DNA of 17,413 bases from CAZAYP01 sp964489425 [NCBI: uncultured Verrucomicrobiota bacterium] (GCA_964489425.1 CAZAYP010000098.1:1-17413), one strand, 5' to 3'; counted from the first letter of the stretch, positions 1 through 6,359 are shown. The notes: generated by a model not told the origin, from the letters alone. Translations and numbers: made by a program.

Positions 1-18
1 ACATTGGGCTCGAAGAAA

Positions 19-390
19 ATGAATCGTAGACGATGGTTCACAATTTTGGCAGCCGCAGCGCTGGTCGTAGTGATCGCAGTCCTGCTTGCGCCGAGTTTCG
101 TCAGCAAGCCCGTCGGCGCGCATGCATTCTGCCTGAGCAATCTTCGGCAGATCGAGTTCGCCAAGAAGTGGTTTGCGGAGACCCACGGTCTCATGACGAA
201 CGGAGTGATCATCTCAGATGTCGTTCTATCGCCAGAACAACTGTCGACCAACTACATCAGACACGGGTTCGTGAGCCTGCGCTGTCCAGAAGGCGGAACG
301 TACTCGATCAACAAGCTTTCCGAGGACCCAACGTGCAGCTTCGCATCGCAAAAGGGAAACCACTCAATAGAATGGACCCGAAGGCAATGA
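19..390 (+). CDS. Small pseudopilin-like membrane-anchored protein, function unknown
   Basis: The product has 123 residues when started at the ATG at 19; an in-frame TTG lies at 4. It opens with a basic stretch (MNRRRW) and one hydrophobic segment (about residues 7-24), so it is probably anchored in the inner membrane or exported. The rest carries the pattern C-x-x-NLRQI...AKKWF and, near the end, RCPEGGTYSINK...PTCS. I know this layout from numerous small Verrucomicrobiota proteins that resemble the periplasmic part of type II secretion/type IV pseudopilins, but I see no clear prepilin peptidase site (G-F-T-L-x-E). It stands alone and is followed after 13 bases by an attC-like palindrome, as a single-gene cassette would be. 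The window edge may hide its upstream signals. Function is not assignable. Confidence 0.6.
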   Translation: MNRRRWFTILAAAALVVVIAVLLAPSFVSKPVGAHAFCLSNLRQIEFAKKWFAETHGLMTNGVIISDVVLSPEQLSTNYIRHGFVSLRCPEGGTYSINKLSEDPTCSFASQKGNHSIEWTRRQ

Positions 391-403
391 ACAAGAAGAC
401 GCA

Positions 404-476
404 GCCCAACAAACCGCCGGAGCGCTACAACTTGCCCCGCGGCGGGGCAAGTTGAGGCTCAGCGCCAACATTCGGC
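404..476 (+). other. attC-like integron recombination site 1
   Basis: A 73-base imperfect palindrome begins with GCCCAAC (404-410, fits RYYYAAC) plus AAACC and ends with ATTCGGC (470-476, near GTTRRRY). Inside, a perfect 13-bp inverted repeat (428-440 with 442-454) sits within an outer pairing of AGCGC (422-426 region) with GCGCC (462-466), leaving unpaired bases on one side, as attC extrahelical bases do. It lies directly behind a short gene. There is no T-run, so it is not a good terminator. The attC identity is inferred from architecture; no covariance-model search was possible. Confidence 0.5.
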
Positions 477-590
477 TTCTATGGATGATAATTGACATTT
501 ACGTTATGGGTGACGTTCAACTGGAATGCGTTCGTTAAAAAGGAAAGAGGAAAAACCGTGAATGAAACACCATCGACTCGCACGGGCTAG

Positions 591-614
591 GGGTCAGGCC
601 GTAAATATACACTT
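591..614 (+). repeat. Left end of the Y1 element
   Basis: The sequence beginning GGGTCAGGCCGTAA matches, in inverted orientation, the ends at 1651-1674 (19/24) and 2596-2619 (20/24). Confidence 0.55.
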
Positions 615-654
615 TCAGATTGACGAGGCCGATCGGGAAGAGTAGGAATGCAGG

Positions 655-1650
655 ATGCCAAGACCACCACGAACTGAATACGAGAACGCGCTCTACCATG
701 TGACTAGCCGTGGTAATGGGCGGCAAGTATTATTTCACACGGACAACGACCGGCAGAGATTTCTGGTCCAACTGCGTGACAATCTGGAAAGATATGGAGT
801 GGTCCTGTACGCATGGGTGTTGATGGCGAACCACTTCCATCTCGTGGTCAAAACGCCGCGGGCGAACTTGAGCCGCTTTATGCAGCGCTTGAACAGCAGT
901 TACAGCCTTTACTTCCGGTATAAGCACATGAAGCCGGGGCATGTACTGGGCGGACGATACAAGGCTCCGTTGATTGAGGATGAGAGCTACCTGCTTGGCG
1001 TAACCCGGTATGTGCATCTTAACCCCGTCAAGACCCAGGCGCAGAAGCAGTTGCCGGGGGATGTACGGATCCAGTACTTAGAATCATATGAGTGGAGCAG
1101 TTATCCGTCCTATGTGGGCGCGAAGAGTTGGCCGGACTGGATAAACAATGGGGTGCTGATGGAATATGGACGCAGCCTCAAAGAGGCGCGCCGGCGGTAC
1201 CGGGCCTATGTGCATGCGGGGGTGGTGCTGGAGGAGGATGGTGAAATCCTGGACATTATGAAATCCAGTCCATACGTCATCGGGAGTGCAGCGTTTGTTG
1301 AGCAAACGGAAGTTGCGCTGTCGCAGCGAGCTACCGGCGGCCCATCCGACGCGGATGTAGCGTTGCCGTGGAAGGGCGCGAGGTTGGAAGTGATCGACCA
1401 GGTGGTCAGCGGAAAGTACGGCGTGCTCCCTGACGACTTGCGGGAACATGGGCGTGCGGTTGGGATTGCGAAAATGGTGGCTGTGGAATTAGCGGCGCGG
1501 CGGAGCGGAGAGACCCTGCGGGCTATCGGACAGCATTACGGCGGGATCAGCAGTCAGGCGGTAGCCATGACGCGCCAGCGATCTCGAAAGGTGAAGGGGA
1601 TTGATTGGGCAGGCTTGGAACATACTCTTGAACACATCGGCAAAATGTAA
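655..1650 (+). CDS. REP-associated/IS200-like tyrosine (HUH) transposase
   Basis: This 331-residue protein is a Y1 transposase, a single-strand endonuclease that cuts and joins DNA at hairpin ends through a tyrosine. The N-terminus (MPRPPRTEYENALYHVTSRGN) and the HUH motif in MANHFHLVV (about residues 58-66) are diagnostic. The segment LLGVTRYVHLNPVK (about 113-126) carries the candidate nucleophilic tyrosine. The C-terminal third has a helix-turn-helix-like region (ETLRAIGQHYGGISSQAVAM) of the kind found in long RAYT relatives. The start at 655 is preceded by AGGA motifs. It looks intact and has inverted ends around it, so it could still be active. The element is unrelated to the cassette genes beside it. 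Confidence 0.85.
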   Translation: MPRPPRTEYENALYHVTSRGNGRQVLFHTDNDRQRFLVQLRDNLERYGVVLYAWVLMANHFHLVVKTPRANLSRFMQRLNSSYSLYFRYKHMKPGHVLGGRYKAPLIEDESYLLGVTRYVHLNPVKTQAQKQLPGDVRIQYLESYEWSSYPSYVGAKSWPDWINNGVLMEYGRSLKEARRRYRAYVHAGVVLEEDGEILDIMKSSPYVIGSAAFVEQTEVALSQRATGGPSDADVALPWKGARLEVIDQVVSGKYGVLPDDLREHGRAVGIAKMVAVELAARRSGETLRAIGQHYGGISSQAVAMTRQRSRKVKGIDWAGLEHTLEHIGKM

Positions 1651-1680
1651 AAGTGAAATGTTACGGTCTGACCCTGTTGC
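738..1680 (+). repeat. 943-bp direct repeat, first copy
   Basis: Positions 738-1680 repeat at 1683-2625 with a constant offset of 945. The only differences I found are two bases near the 3' end (1658/2603 and 1659/2604). Only two bases (TG) separate the copies. The unit covers codons 28 to the end of the transposase plus the right end of the element. Confidence 0.9.
1651..1674 (-). repeat. Right end of the Y1 element, copy 1
   Basis: Read on the minus strand it starts GGGTCAGACCGTAA and mirrors the left end at 591-614. Confidence 0.5.
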
Positions 1681-1682
1681 TG

Positions 1683-2595
1683 CACGGACAACGACCGGCA
1701 GAGATTTCTGGTCCAACTGCGTGACAATCTGGAAAGATATGGAGTGGTCCTGTACGCATGGGTGTTGATGGCGAACCACTTCCATCTCGTGGTCAAAACG
1801 CCGCGGGCGAACTTGAGCCGCTTTATGCAGCGCTTGAACAGCAGTTACAGCCTTTACTTCCGGTATAAGCACATGAAGCCGGGGCATGTACTGGGCGGAC
1901 GATACAAGGCTCCGTTGATTGAGGATGAGAGCTACCTGCTTGGCGTAACCCGGTATGTGCATCTTAACCCCGTCAAGACCCAGGCGCAGAAGCAGTTGCC
2001 GGGGGATGTACGGATCCAGTACTTAGAATCATATGAGTGGAGCAGTTATCCGTCCTATGTGGGCGCGAAGAGTTGGCCGGACTGGATAAACAATGGGGTG
2101 CTGATGGAATATGGACGCAGCCTCAAAGAGGCGCGCCGGCGGTACCGGGCCTATGTGCATGCGGGGGTGGTGCTGGAGGAGGATGGTGAAATCCTGGACA
2201 TTATGAAATCCAGTCCATACGTCATCGGGAGTGCAGCGTTTGTTGAGCAAACGGAAGTTGCGCTGTCGCAGCGAGCTACCGGCGGCCCATCCGACGCGGA
2301 TGTAGCGTTGCCGTGGAAGGGCGCGAGGTTGGAAGTGATCGACCAGGTGGTCAGCGGAAAGTACGGCGTGCTCCCTGACGACTTGCGGGAACATGGGCGT
2401 GCGGTTGGGATTGCGAAAATGGTGGCTGTGGAATTAGCGGCGCGGCGGAGCGGAGAGACCCTGCGGGCTATCGGACAGCATTACGGCGGGATCAGCAGTC
2501 AGGCGGTAGCCATGACGCGCCAGCGATCTCGAAAGGTGAAGGGGATTGATTGGGCAGGCTTGGAACATACTCTTGAACACATCGGCAAAATGTAA
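1683..2595 (+). pseudogene. 5'-truncated duplicate of the Y1 transposase
   Basis: This copy is identical to codons 28-331 of the gene at 655-1650 but lacks its start codon, ribosome binding site and first strand (the YHVTSRGN segment). The HUH histidines and the tyrosine region remain, and a GTG at 1744 could in principle start a shortened 283-residue product. The first strand of the HUH fold is missing, so I expect it to be inactive. It ends at the same stop as the intact gene and runs on into a second right end at 2596-2619. The near-perfect identity means the duplication is recent, or an assembly artefact. Confidence 0.85.
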
Positions 2596-2619
2596 AAGTG
2601 AACAGTTACGGTCTGACCC
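2596..2619 (-). repeat. Right end of the Y1 element, copy 2
   Basis: On the minus strand it begins GGGTCAGACCGTAACTG. It differs by two bases from copy 1 and lies six bases before the broken istA, so this end joins the IS21 fragment. Confidence 0.5.
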
Positions 2620-2625
2620 TGTTGC

Positions 2626-3146
2626 GCGCATCCCAGTACCGCCACGAACAAATATCCTGGCTGCAGCCGGCCGGTTTGCGGGTCCTGCACCGGGATCGTG
2701 TCCCCAGCATAATCGACAAACAACTTCTCGCCGGCGCGGTGTTCCTGGCGCAGGCTCACCGCCTGTTTCCCGAGCCATTCCCGATACAACTGGCAATACT
2801 GGCTATAACTGTAGCCTTCCGGAGTGTGGCTGCGGTACTCCTCCCACAATAGCTGCAAGGTGACCTGCTTGCGCCGCAGTTCGTTGCGCATGTAGGCCAT
2901 GTCCAGTGGGGGGCGCCGCTCGCCAACCTCCCGCACCGGGAAAAGCAGGCCTTCCAACTGCGCTTCATCCAACCCGGCCGGCAGCGGCCAACTCAATTGC
3001 GCGGTCCTGGCGCGCGCCAGGTAATCCGCCACCGTGCTGCGCGCCAACGCGCAACTGCACGCAATCTGCCGTACCGACATCTTCTGCTCCAACCCCAGTC
3101 GGAGCACCTCGACGACCTTCCGCATGGATAACTTCTCCCGGGCCAT
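2626..3146 (-). pseudogene. istA: IS21-family transposase IstA, N-terminal fragment
   Basis: The minus-strand frame encodes about 173 residues that match the start of IstA, the DDE transposase of IS21 elements. MAREKLSMRKVVEVLRL and the following helix-turn-helix (VRQIACSCALARSTVADYL) bind the element ends. EKLFVDYAGDTIPV carries the first catalytic aspartate. The frame is cut right after YLFVAVLG, where ASNYTYAE normally follows, so the second aspartate, the glutamate and all of istB are gone. I chose ATG at 3146 because AAGGAG (3153-3158 on the minus strand) lies six bases upstream; an ATG at 3170 is less well placed. The break coincides with the right end of the second Y1 copy. Confidence 0.85.
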
Positions 3147-3222
3147 GGTTGCCTCCTTGTTGGAGGCCATCTTGGCCCTTGTTACCCAGCGTCACCACTC
3201 CCCGCTTCACGCCCTTTTCGGG

Positions 3223-3313
3223 GGTGTCCGAAATCACCGGAACAGGTGTCCGACATAAATCAGAACCAGTGTCCGGAATGAATCGGAATCGGTGTCCGAT
3301 ATCAATCGGAATA
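3223..3313. repeat. Four IS21 terminal direct repeats (22-23 bp)
   Basis: Units start at 3223, 3245, 3268 and 3291. Each begins (G/A)GTGTCCG and ends with a CGGAA/CAGAA-type block. Back-to-back repeats of this size at the end upstream of istA are typical transposase binding sites of IS21 elements. They are contiguous with no spacers, so they are not a CRISPR. Confidence 0.75.
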
Positions 3314-3354
3314 CGCGCCGGATTGTGGCGATCAATACGTTCACATTCGGGGAC
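3314..3354 (+). other. attC-like half site 2 (right half), cut by IS21
   Basis: CGCGCCGGATTGTGGCG at 3314-3330 is identical to 3985-4001 in the next attC-like site, and the following TCA(A/C)TACGT...CA...CATT(C/G)GGG also matches. The copy begins exactly where the IS21 end stops, near the apex of the palindrome; the left half is missing. Confidence 0.45.
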
Positions 3355-3363
3355 AAAGAAGGA

Positions 3364-3392
3364 TTGAGCCACACGGCAGTGAGTGCTATCCT
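3364..3392 (+). promoter_or_regulatory. Candidate sigma-70 promoter of the TIGR02574/ParE module
   Basis: TTGAGC (3364-3369) and TATCCT (3387-3392) are spaced by 17 bases, and an AGGAGG ribosome binding site (3404-3409) follows before the ATG at 3414. Confidence 0.4.
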
Positions 3393-3413
3393 AGGCTCAC
3401 CACAGGAGGAAAT

Positions 3414-3644
3414 ATGGCACTGAATGTGAAGGAATGCGAGATGTCGGCGCTCATGCTGCCGGTATCCGAGCGAGCGGCTTTGGCTGAGCGCCTGATCGAG
3501 AGCCTTGATTCGCTCGATGACGCCGAGACCGAGCGGCTCTGGGTTGAAGAGGCGGAACGGCGCTATCAAGCCTATAAGCAAGGGCGGCTTTCCGCCCGGC
3601 CTGCGGCGGAGGCAATTCAGAACGCGCAAGCGCGGCTGCTATGA
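3414..3644 (+). CDS. TIGR02574-family addiction module antitoxin
   Basis: The 76-residue product matches the small 'putative addiction module component' family. The core LPVSERAALAERLIESLD...ETERLWVEEAERRYQAYKQG is very characteristic, and the C-terminus is short and acidic/helical. It should bind and neutralise the ParE-like toxin encoded next. The start is secure: AGGAGG sits five bases before the ATG. Its stop overlaps the toxin start in ATGA (3641-3644), so the two are translationally coupled. I see no DNA-binding domain I can name, so autoregulation is uncertain. The module lies between two attC-like sites, as a two-gene cassette would. Confidence 0.85.
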   Translation: MALNVKECEMSALMLPVSERAALAERLIESLDSLDDAETERLWVEEAERRYQAYKQGRLSARPAAEAIQNAQARLL

Positions 3645-3934
3645 AGACGGTTCGCATGGTACAGCCGGCGGAGCAGGAGATGTTCGATGCCGCCGCTTAC
3701 TACGAACTGCAGGTGTTGGGACTCGGGCAGGACTTCCTGACGAAGGTCGCATCGGCGGTCGCCGACATTGCCGAGCATGCCGAACGCTGGCCTGTTGTCC
3801 GACTGAACGTCAGGCGCCGCTTGGTGCACCGTTTCCCGTATGGACTGCTTTATCGGGTCGATCCCGACGAGATTGTCGTGCTCGCCGTTGCCCACCTTCA
3901 TCGACACTCGACCTACTGGGTCGGAAGATCATGA
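3641..3934 (+). CDS. RelE/ParE-family toxin
   Basis: This 97-residue protein has the RelE/ParE fold pattern. An N-terminal strand (VRMVQPAEQEM) leads into two helices (FDAAAYYELQVLGLGQDFLTKV...IAEHAERWPVV). Basic strands follow (NVRRRLVHRFPYGLLYRVDPDEIVVLAVAHLHRHSTYW). The RRRLVHRFPYGLLYRV stretch and terminal H-x-H-R-x-x-x-Y-W are typical of the ParE branch that pairs with TIGR02574 antitoxins. The target (gyrase or ribosome-bound mRNA) cannot be told from sequence. It overlaps the antitoxin by four bases. The reading frame is complete, and a palindromic attC-like site starts three bases after its stop. Confidence 0.85.
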   Translation: MKTVRMVQPAEQEMFDAAAYYELQVLGLGQDFLTKVASAVADIAEHAERWPVVRLNVRRRLVHRFPYGLLYRVDPDEIVVLAVAHLHRHSTYWVGRS

Positions 3935-3936
3935 TC

Positions 3937-4027
3937 CCCGAACCAGCCACTGCGTTCAGCGTCCTGGTCCATCGGCGCGCTGCGCGCGCCGGATTGTGGC
4001 GCTCACTACGTGCAGCCCCATTGGGAT
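3937..4027 (+). other. attC-like integron recombination site 3
   Basis: A 91-base imperfect palindrome runs from CCCGAAC (3937-3943) to ATTGGGAT (4020-4027). The apex is GGCGCGC (3974-3980), TGC, GCGCGCC (3984-3990), extended by ATC/GAT with an unpaired G at 3991. Further out, TTCAGCG pairs imperfectly with CGCTCAC. The right part (3998-4025) matches 6384-6411 in 25 of 28 positions. It separates two TA modules. Confidence 0.5.
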
Positions 4028-4032
4028 TGCGA

Positions 4033-4066
4033 TTGACAGGCACGCGGATGGACGTACAATTGTACG
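4033..4066 (+). promoter_or_regulatory. Strong promoter with 14-bp palindromic operator, PIN/Phd module
   Basis: TTGACA (4033-4038) and TACAAT (4055-4060) are 16 bases apart, close to consensus. The perfect palindrome CGTACAATTGTACG (4053-4066) covers the -10 box and ends one base before the ATG at 4068. Transcription would start at or next to the A of the ATG, so the message may be leaderless. The palindrome is a plausible site for antitoxin autorepression. Confidence 0.6.
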
Positions 4067-4067
4067 C

Positions 4068-4457
4068 ATGAAGATTGTGGTAGATACGAATACGTTCCTT
4101 GCAGTGTCGCTGGATGAACCGGAGAAAGACTGGTTGATCGCGGTCACGGACGGGCATGATCTTGTAGCTCCCGCCGTGCTGCCATACGAGATCGGGAATG
4201 CGTTGTCGTCGCTGGTTCGTCGCAAGCTCCTCACCGAAGCGCAGCTTGCCGCCGCCTGGGATGCAGCGTCTGCCATTCCCGTGGAACTGGCACCGGTCGA
4301 TGCGCGCGCATCGCTGCTTCTCGCGGGACGTTATCGAATCTACGCGTATGACGCGTACTTCCTCCAGTGCGCACTGGAGAGGAAGTCGCCATTGCTCACA
4401 CTCGATAGCGGCATGAAGCATGTGGCCAAGTTGCTGGACATCGTCCTCGTGAAGTAA
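4068..4457 (+). CDS. PIN-domain ribonuclease toxin (VapC-like)
   Basis: The 129-residue protein is a PIN-domain endoribonuclease. Metal-binding acidic residues stand where expected: D6 in VVDTNTF, E41 in PYEIGN, D95 in YAYDAYFLQCA and D113 in LLTLDSG. The ATG at 4068 was preferred because the motif VVDTN must lie at the extreme N-terminus and because the promoter ends there; no Shine-Dalgarno sequence is present. Unusually, the toxin gene precedes its antitoxin (4460), separated by two bases. The likely substrate is tRNA or another RNA, as known for the family. Confidence 0.85.
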   Translation: MKIVVDTNTFLAVSLDEPEKDWLIAVTDGHDLVAPAVLPYEIGNALSSLVRRKLLTEAQLAAAWDAASAIPVELAPVDARASLLLAGRYRIYAYDAYFLQCALERKSPLLTLDSGMKHVAKLLDIVLVK

Positions 4458-4459
4458 CC

Positions 4460-4699
4460 ATGAAAGTCTACACATATTCCCAAGCAAGACAGAACCTGGC
4501 AGAGGTACTGAACCAGTCGAAGGCCGAAGTCGTGCTCATCCGCCGGCGTGGCGGCGATTCCTTTACCGTCGTGCCTAAGCCCCGGGAAGGCTCACCCTTT
4601 GACGTGCCGGGCGTGAAAACCGGAGCCACGACATCCGATATTCTGACTGCCGTGAGGGAGAGCCGATCCAAGACATCCCAACAACGGCGCGCACGGTAG
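4460..4699 (+). CDS. Phd/YefM-family antitoxin
   Basis: This 79-residue protein has the Phd/YefM N-terminal DNA-binding fold: MKVYTYSQARQNLAEVLNQSK...EVVLIRRRGGDSFTVVPK. The C-terminal part (about 45-79) is basic and low in structure, and would wrap the toxin. It starts two bases after the PIN toxin stop with no good ribosome binding site, so it probably depends on coupled translation. It is the likely binder of the palindrome at 4053-4066. The pair PIN plus Phd-like antitoxin is well known, though toxin-first order is less common. Confidence 0.8.
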   Translation: MKVYTYSQARQNLAEVLNQSKAEVVLIRRRGGDSFTVVPKPREGSPFDVPGVKTGATTSDILTAVRESRSKTSQQRRAR

Positions 4700-4733
4700 C
4701 CTCGCAAACTCGGCACCGTGACGCATTTGGCGG

Positions 4734-4765
4734 AGCAATATAGACCGCCATACATTTATATTGCT
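4734..4765. promoter_or_regulatory. Inverted repeat upstream of brnT, candidate operator
   Basis: AGCAATATA (4734-4742) and TATATTGCT (4757-4765) are perfect 9-bp arms around 14 bases. TTGGCG (4727-4732) and TACATT (4751-4756) would be a weak promoter across it. BrnA antitoxins autorepress their operons, so this dyad is the natural candidate site. Confidence 0.45.
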
Positions 4766-4796
4766 GTGCCTCGCTCGGCTTTGGTAGGTTATCTGT

Positions 4797-5084
4797 ATGG
4801 CCAGTACAACGTTCGAGTGGGATGCGGAAAAGGACACGGAGAACCAGCGGAAGCACGGCGTCTCGTTTGAGTTCGCCCAGTATGCCTTTGCGGATCCCGA
4901 TCGCGTCATCGCCGAGGACTTGTCGCACAGCCAGGACGAGCAGCGGTACTTCTGCTTCGGCCGGATCGGTGACGGAATCCTGACGGTGCGTTTCACGCAC
5001 CGTCAGGACGGAATCCGGGTCTTCGGCGCGGGCTACTGGCGGAAAGGTAAGAGGATCTATGAGCAAGAGAATCACATACACTGA
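4797..5084 (+). CDS. brnT: BrnT-family toxin (DUF497)
   Basis: The 95-residue product has the BrnT signature: FEWDAEKDTENQRKHGVSFEFAQYAFADP at the N-terminus, DEQRYFCFGRIGDGILTVRFTHR in the middle and the closing basic strand (RVFGAGYWRKGKRIYEQ). BrnT is a RelE-like ribosome-associated RNase that inhibits translation; its partner BrnA follows with a 26-base overlap. Start at ATG 4797; upstream purines (GGTAGG) are only a modest ribosome binding site. An exceptional 13-bp perfect hairpin lies inside the gene (4979-5007). Confidence 0.85.
   Translation: MASTTFEWDAEKDTENQRKHGVSFEFAQYAFADPDRVIAEDLSHSQDEQRYFCFGRIGDGILTVRFTHRQDGIRVFGAGYWRKGKRIYEQENHIH
4979..5016 (+). repeat. Perfect 13-bp hairpin inside brnT with flanking direct repeats
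   Basis: CCTGACGGTGCGT (4979-4991), loop TTC, ACGCACCGTCAGG (4995-5007). GACGGAATCC occurs at 4971-4980 and again at 5007-5016. In the mRNA this would form a very stable stem about 50 bases before the brnA start. Confidence 0.8.
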
Positions 5085-5289
5085 CGGCCCCATCGGCGAT
5101 GTCAAGATGGTCAGGGACGCGCTCCCTCCGCCATCTGACTTGGTGTTCCGCGAAGACCAGGTCAAAGTCACCATTGTCCTGAGCAGGTCCAGCGTGGATT
5201 TCTTCAAGGAAGAGGCGAAACGTCATCACACCCAATACCAGAGGATGATTCGCAGACTGCTCGACCTGTATGTCGCCCAACAGCAATGA
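5059..5289 (+). CDS. brnA: BrnA-family ribbon-helix-helix antitoxin
   Basis: The 76-residue protein ends in a ribbon-helix-helix DNA-binding domain (VKVTIVLSRSSVDFFKEEAKRHHTQYQRMIRRLLDLYV, roughly residues 34-73). The N-terminal part (to about 30) is the toxin-binding segment, a layout opposite to many antitoxins but normal for BrnA. An AGAGGA motif precedes the ATG at 5059. The gene overlaps brnT by 26 bases in another frame. Its stop at 5287-5289 is nine bases from the group II intron end, so the original attC of this cassette started just behind it. Confidence 0.85.
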   Translation: MSKRITYTDGPIGDVKMVRDALPPPSDLVFREDQVKVTIVLSRSSVDFFKEEAKRHHTQYQRMIRRLLDLYVAQQQ

Positions 5290-5298
5290 CATCCGCCA

Positions 5299-5871
5299 AT
5301 CGGCTCCCCGTGACTGACTGAGGGTCACTCAGCCAGTCACGGGTGCCACACCACCGCACGTGCCGGTCGGCATACGGCGTCCATCATGGTCTTGCTCCTG
5401 AACATCCCCAGGCTTCCCGTCGCGGCAGCGCTTGCCGCACCCTCGCCTTGCCGGCGTCTGCGGGCGCGTCATCCTCCACGCGGTCGGAACGTTCCTGTTC
5501 GGTTCGGCCCTTGGCTCCATCCGCTTTCGCAGACTTCCTGGCTACTATGGCCTCGGCTGACTCCCCGGTCCGGTTGCCCGGCGCGGGGTCTCCCCAGGTA
5601 AGGTGCGCGTTGCGTCCCGGCACGACCGCCGTATTTACCTCCACGACTGAACCCGCGACTTCGCTGTGTGGTGCCAGTTCGTCGCATCGTGGCCGGCCTT
5701 GATATGCGGTTCTTGTTCATCGGCCCGCCGGTTTCCCGTAGCCTTCCTCCATCCGGTGGGTCACCCTTCCGGACTTGGCATCCAGTAGTAGTTTATGTTT
5801 TCATGTTGCCATGAATGGTTCTCCTACAGGAGACTTTCACTCCATTTGCAACGCGCCCATGCTGGGCGCAC
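5299..5871 (-). mobile_element. Group II intron lacking its reverse transcriptase ORF
   Basis: On the minus strand the 5' end reads GTGCGCCCAGCATGGGCGCG (from 5871), a typical bacterial group II intron start, followed by GGAGTGAAAGTCTCC. Near the 3' end a domain V-like hairpin (about 5345-5380) has the bulge and GACC loop type I associate with group IIC-like introns. A domain VI-like stem (5307-5322 with 5328-5343) and the 3' end ...GAGCCGAT (5299) follow. No reverse transcriptase frame exists in the 573 bases, so mobility would need a helper. The middle resembles sequence that normally precedes the intron ORF. It splits an attC-like site in the opposite orientation to the cassette genes. Confidence 0.7.
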
Positions 5872-5935
5872 ACCAGGAGGTTGAGTTTACGTTTTTCCGA
5901 GGCGGAAAAAACGAAACTCACCTCTAACGTTCGAT
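5872..5935 (+). other. attC-like site 4, split by the group II intron
   Basis: The palindrome GAGG(T)TGAGTTT(A)CGTTTTTCC / GGAAAAA(A)CGAAACTCACCTC (5877-5898 with 5904-5924) carries single bulged bases and ends in GTTCGAT (5929-5935). Joining the flanks of the intron (…CCGCCA at 5293-5298 to ACCAGGAGG at 5872) recreates GCCAACCAGG, an attC-type left box. This site would have ended the brnTA cassette. Confidence 0.5.
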
Positions 5936-5942
5936 CCCAGAA

Positions 5943-6359
5943 ATGAAGAGTATATCCCAGATTGCGGCAGCCCTCACCTTCTGCACTGCCGCACTTTGCC
6001 TAGCCGCGGAGCCCATCACAGTCCACGTCCTATTCAGAACTCAGCAAGTCTGGCCGCCGGATATAGCGGGAATGCCAGATACAATCATACAGTCCTTTCG
6101 CCCGACCCTCATGACGAAAGTGGTCCTCGAAAGCGCTCACGCAGCGCATACTCCACTCCAGCTCTATACCAATACATTCGTACCCAAGCCCACTGGCATT
6201 GAATGGCTCTTTGGGATGGAAATGTATCGATACCAGTCACAATCGACCAACTTCACCGCCGTGGAGCGATTCCAGTTCCGTAGACTTGAATCGGATACGA
6301 ACTTCATCTCTAGGCTGCTGGACGGAGACATTCTCTTCTTTCACGGACATGTGGACTGA
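5943..6359 (+). CDS. Secreted protein of unknown function (cassette ORF)
   Basis: This 138-residue protein starts with a clear signal peptide (MKSISQIAAALTFCTAALCLAAEP, cleavage probably after CLAA) and should be periplasmic or outer-surface. I recognise no domain. The mature part is mixed alpha/beta in appearance, with aromatic-rich stretches (GIEWLFGMEMYRYQ, DGDILFFHGHVD). There is no evident Shine-Dalgarno before the ATG at 5943, which lies only seven bases after an attC-like end. A second attC-like palindrome begins 12 bases after the stop. The lone short gene between two such sites fits an integron cassette. Function unknown. Confidence 0.6.
   Translation: MKSISQIAAALTFCTAALCLAAEPITVHVLFRTQQVWPPDIAGMPDTIIQSFRPTLMTKVVLESAHAAHTPLQLYTNTFVPKPTGIEWLFGMEMYRYQSQSTNFTAVERFQFRRLESDTNFISRLLDGDILFFHGHVD

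Larger units (their letters stand above)
591..1680 (+). mobile_element. Y1 (HUH) transposase element, full-length copy
   Basis: This element carries one HUH transposase gene. Its two ends share an inverted sequence: the left end at 591-614 starts GGGTCAGGCCGTAA and the right end at 1651-1674 reads GGGTCAGACCGTAA on the minus strand, with 19 of 24 positions equal. Such ends suggest REP/RAYT-like or IS200/IS605-like single-strand transposition rather than a classical DDE element. The true outer boundaries are uncertain by several bases, because a second partial copy follows immediately. Confidence 0.6.
2626..3313 (-). mobile_element. Truncated IS21-family element
   Basis: The fragment holds the 5' part of istA and the upstream terminal region with four IstA-binding-type repeats. 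The other end and istB are absent from the window. It is inserted in, or fused to, an attC-like half site on its right side. Confidence 0.8.

Noticed and set aside
428-454. Rho-independent terminator
   Set aside because: The stem is strong but no T-run follows on the + strand, and the surrounding boxes fit an attC-like site better.
477-590. A small cassette gene between the first attC-like site and the Y1 element
   Set aside because: Short frames from ATG 482 and 506 stop after a few codons; TTGACA at 492-497 has no matching -10 box.
3223-3313. CRISPR-like array
   Set aside because: Only four units with no spacers, at the end of an IS21 element upstream of istA.
5343-5720. Several overlapping short frames on both strands
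   Set aside because: They lie within the group II intron, have no recognisable domains or ribosome binding sites, and disagree with each other.
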